NCBI GenBank assembly: GCA_021732045.1
Contig: JAKFWK010000005.1
Location: 124,001 to 188,000 of the forward strand
Source: Sulfurimonas sp.
GTDB taxonomy: Bacteria; Campylobacterota; Campylobacteria; Campylobacterales; Sulfurimonadaceae
Direction: 5' to 3'
DNA: 64,000 bases
Shown: piece by piece, positions 63,282-64,000 of the stretch
Layout: the number at the start of each line of letters is the position of its first letter
Position numbering within the stretch: the stretch's first letter is position 1
Program-made: the position numbers and the translations under genes
The notes under the pieces: model-generated
What the model was told of the DNA's origin: nothing
Database searches by the model: none
What the model saw: the letters and a program-made list of their open reading frames with translations, nothing else

Positions 63282-64000
63282 ATGGCATTTTTAGAAGAGT
63301 ATAAGGCACATATATTAGAGAGAGAGAAACTTGGTGTACCACCACTTCCGCTCTCTGCAAAACAGACAGTAGAAGTAGTTGAGCTGATTAAATCAAATTC
63401 AACTGATGAGTTGCTGGATTTGTTAACAAACCGTGTTTCACCTGGTGTTGATGATGCTGCGTATGTAAAAGCTGCATTTTTAAACGATATTGCATCTGAA
63501 AAAATAAGCGTAAATGCAATATCTCCAGCTCGTGCGGTTGAGATGATGGGTATGATGCTAGGTGGATACAATGTTAAGCCACAAGTAGATGCACTAACCT
63601 CTAAGAACAGTGAAGTTGTTGAAGCTGCAAAAGAGGCACTTAAGCATACTTTACTTGTTTACGATGCATTTAATGATGTTGAGGAGTTATACAAAACTGG
63701 AAATAGCGCTGCTGTTGAAGTTATGAACTCATGGGCAAATGCTGAGTGGTTTAGTTCAAAACCAGCGTTAGCGGAAAAAATAACTGTTACCGTATTTAAA
63801 GTTCCGGGTGAGACAAATACAGATGATCTCTCTCCTGCATCAGAAGCGTTTACTCGTTCAGATATTCCTCTTCATGCAAATTCTATGCTTGCTGCAAAAA
63901 TGCAAAATCCACTAGAAACTATCAAAAAATTAAAAGAGCAAGGACATACAGTTGCTTATGTTGGCGATGTTGTAGGAACTGGCTCAAGCCGTAAATCTGG
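63282..64000 (+). CDS. acnB: Aconitate hydratase B, 3' end outside window
   Basis: AcnB interconverts citrate and isocitrate in the TCA cycle (reductive or oxidative in this phylum) and can also dehydrate 2-methylisocitrate. The 239 residues visible are the N-terminal HEAT-like domain (FLEEYKAHILEREKLGVPPLPLSAKQT) and the start of the swivelling domain (GETNTDDLSPASEAFTRSDIPLHA, then YVGDVVGTGSSRKS). The cluster-binding cysteines lie beyond the window. The ATG at 63282 follows CAGGAA. Confidence 0.96.
   Translation, partial: MAFLEEYKAHILEREKLGVPPLPLSAKQTVEVVELIKSNSTDELLDLLTNRVSPGVDDAAYVKAAFLNDIASEKISVNAISPARAVEMMGMMLGGYNVKPQVDALTSKNSEVVEAAKEALKHTLLVYDAFNDVEELYKTGNSAAVEVMNSWANAEWFSSKPALAEKITVTVFKVPGETNTDDLSPASEAFTRSDIPLHANSMLAAKMQNPLETIKKLKEQGHTVAYVGDVVGTGSSRKS

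Overview
The window looks like a chromosomal segment of a Campylobacterota (Epsilonproteobacteria) member, most likely Sulfurimonas-like. This rests on the AT-rich sequence, densely overlapping genes, Campylobacterota-style sigma-28 and sigma-54 promoters in front of flgL, and gene types typical of that phylum (AcnB, TIGR02757, class C pyrophosphatase, lone trpB and trpD, FtsK close to FlgL). The species is an inference; no rRNA or tRNA gene was seen. Both edges cut genes: uvrA at the left and acnB at the right.

Layout. 1-3.9 kb: end of uvrA, a small acidic protein, a CinA/MoaB-like domain protein and mscL with an added zinc ribbon. 4.0-15.5 kb: the most unusual region, two convergent operons encoding circularly permuted ATP-grasp ligases, alpha-E proteins, two transglutaminase-like proteins and two AstE/aspartoacylase-like proteins. 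One ligase/alpha-E pair is split and the other is fused. One AstE paralogue has lost all the usual catalytic motifs. 15.6-20.8 kb: a tightly overlapped minus-strand operon (coaBC, an unknown gene, uppS, prepilin peptidase, an LptF/G permease, truA). 21-24.8 kb: a lipoprotein Cti with a CxxCH haem motif and an outer-membrane porin. 24.8-26.8 kb: a gene-poor stretch with short repeats, hairpins and small unknown proteins.

26.8-43.8 kb: YhcH, flgL, ftsK, ppaC, a FliL-like orphan, an acyl-CoA ligase, a plus-strand run S4-trpD-tsaE-lptB-rpoN-TIGR02757, a degenerate GGDEF protein, and thiL-truD-psd. 43.8-52.0 kb: a long minus-strand housekeeping run (folD, lepB, M50 protease, rpiB, apt, trpB, pepA, ychF and small unknowns). 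52.1-64 kb: a cytochrome c coupled to a CitE-like aldolase, an arsenic locus (arsR-arsC-CDF divergent from arsB around a perfect palindrome), a K+ channel with a small membrane partner, a YchJ protein, an AEC transporter, an epimerase, a GC-richer MFS transporter, a nitroreductase and acnB.

How the parts connect. The 4-15.5 kb locus would combine amide or peptide bond formation (ATP-grasp plus alpha-E) with cleavage or cross-linking (transglutaminase fold, AstE-like hydrolase), acting on an unknown peptide or amide. RpoN made from 37.7 kb could drive the sigma-54 promoter of flgL at 27.4 kb. The ars genes form a conventional sense-reduce-export unit with an unusual ArsC tail and a co-transcribed CDF exporter.
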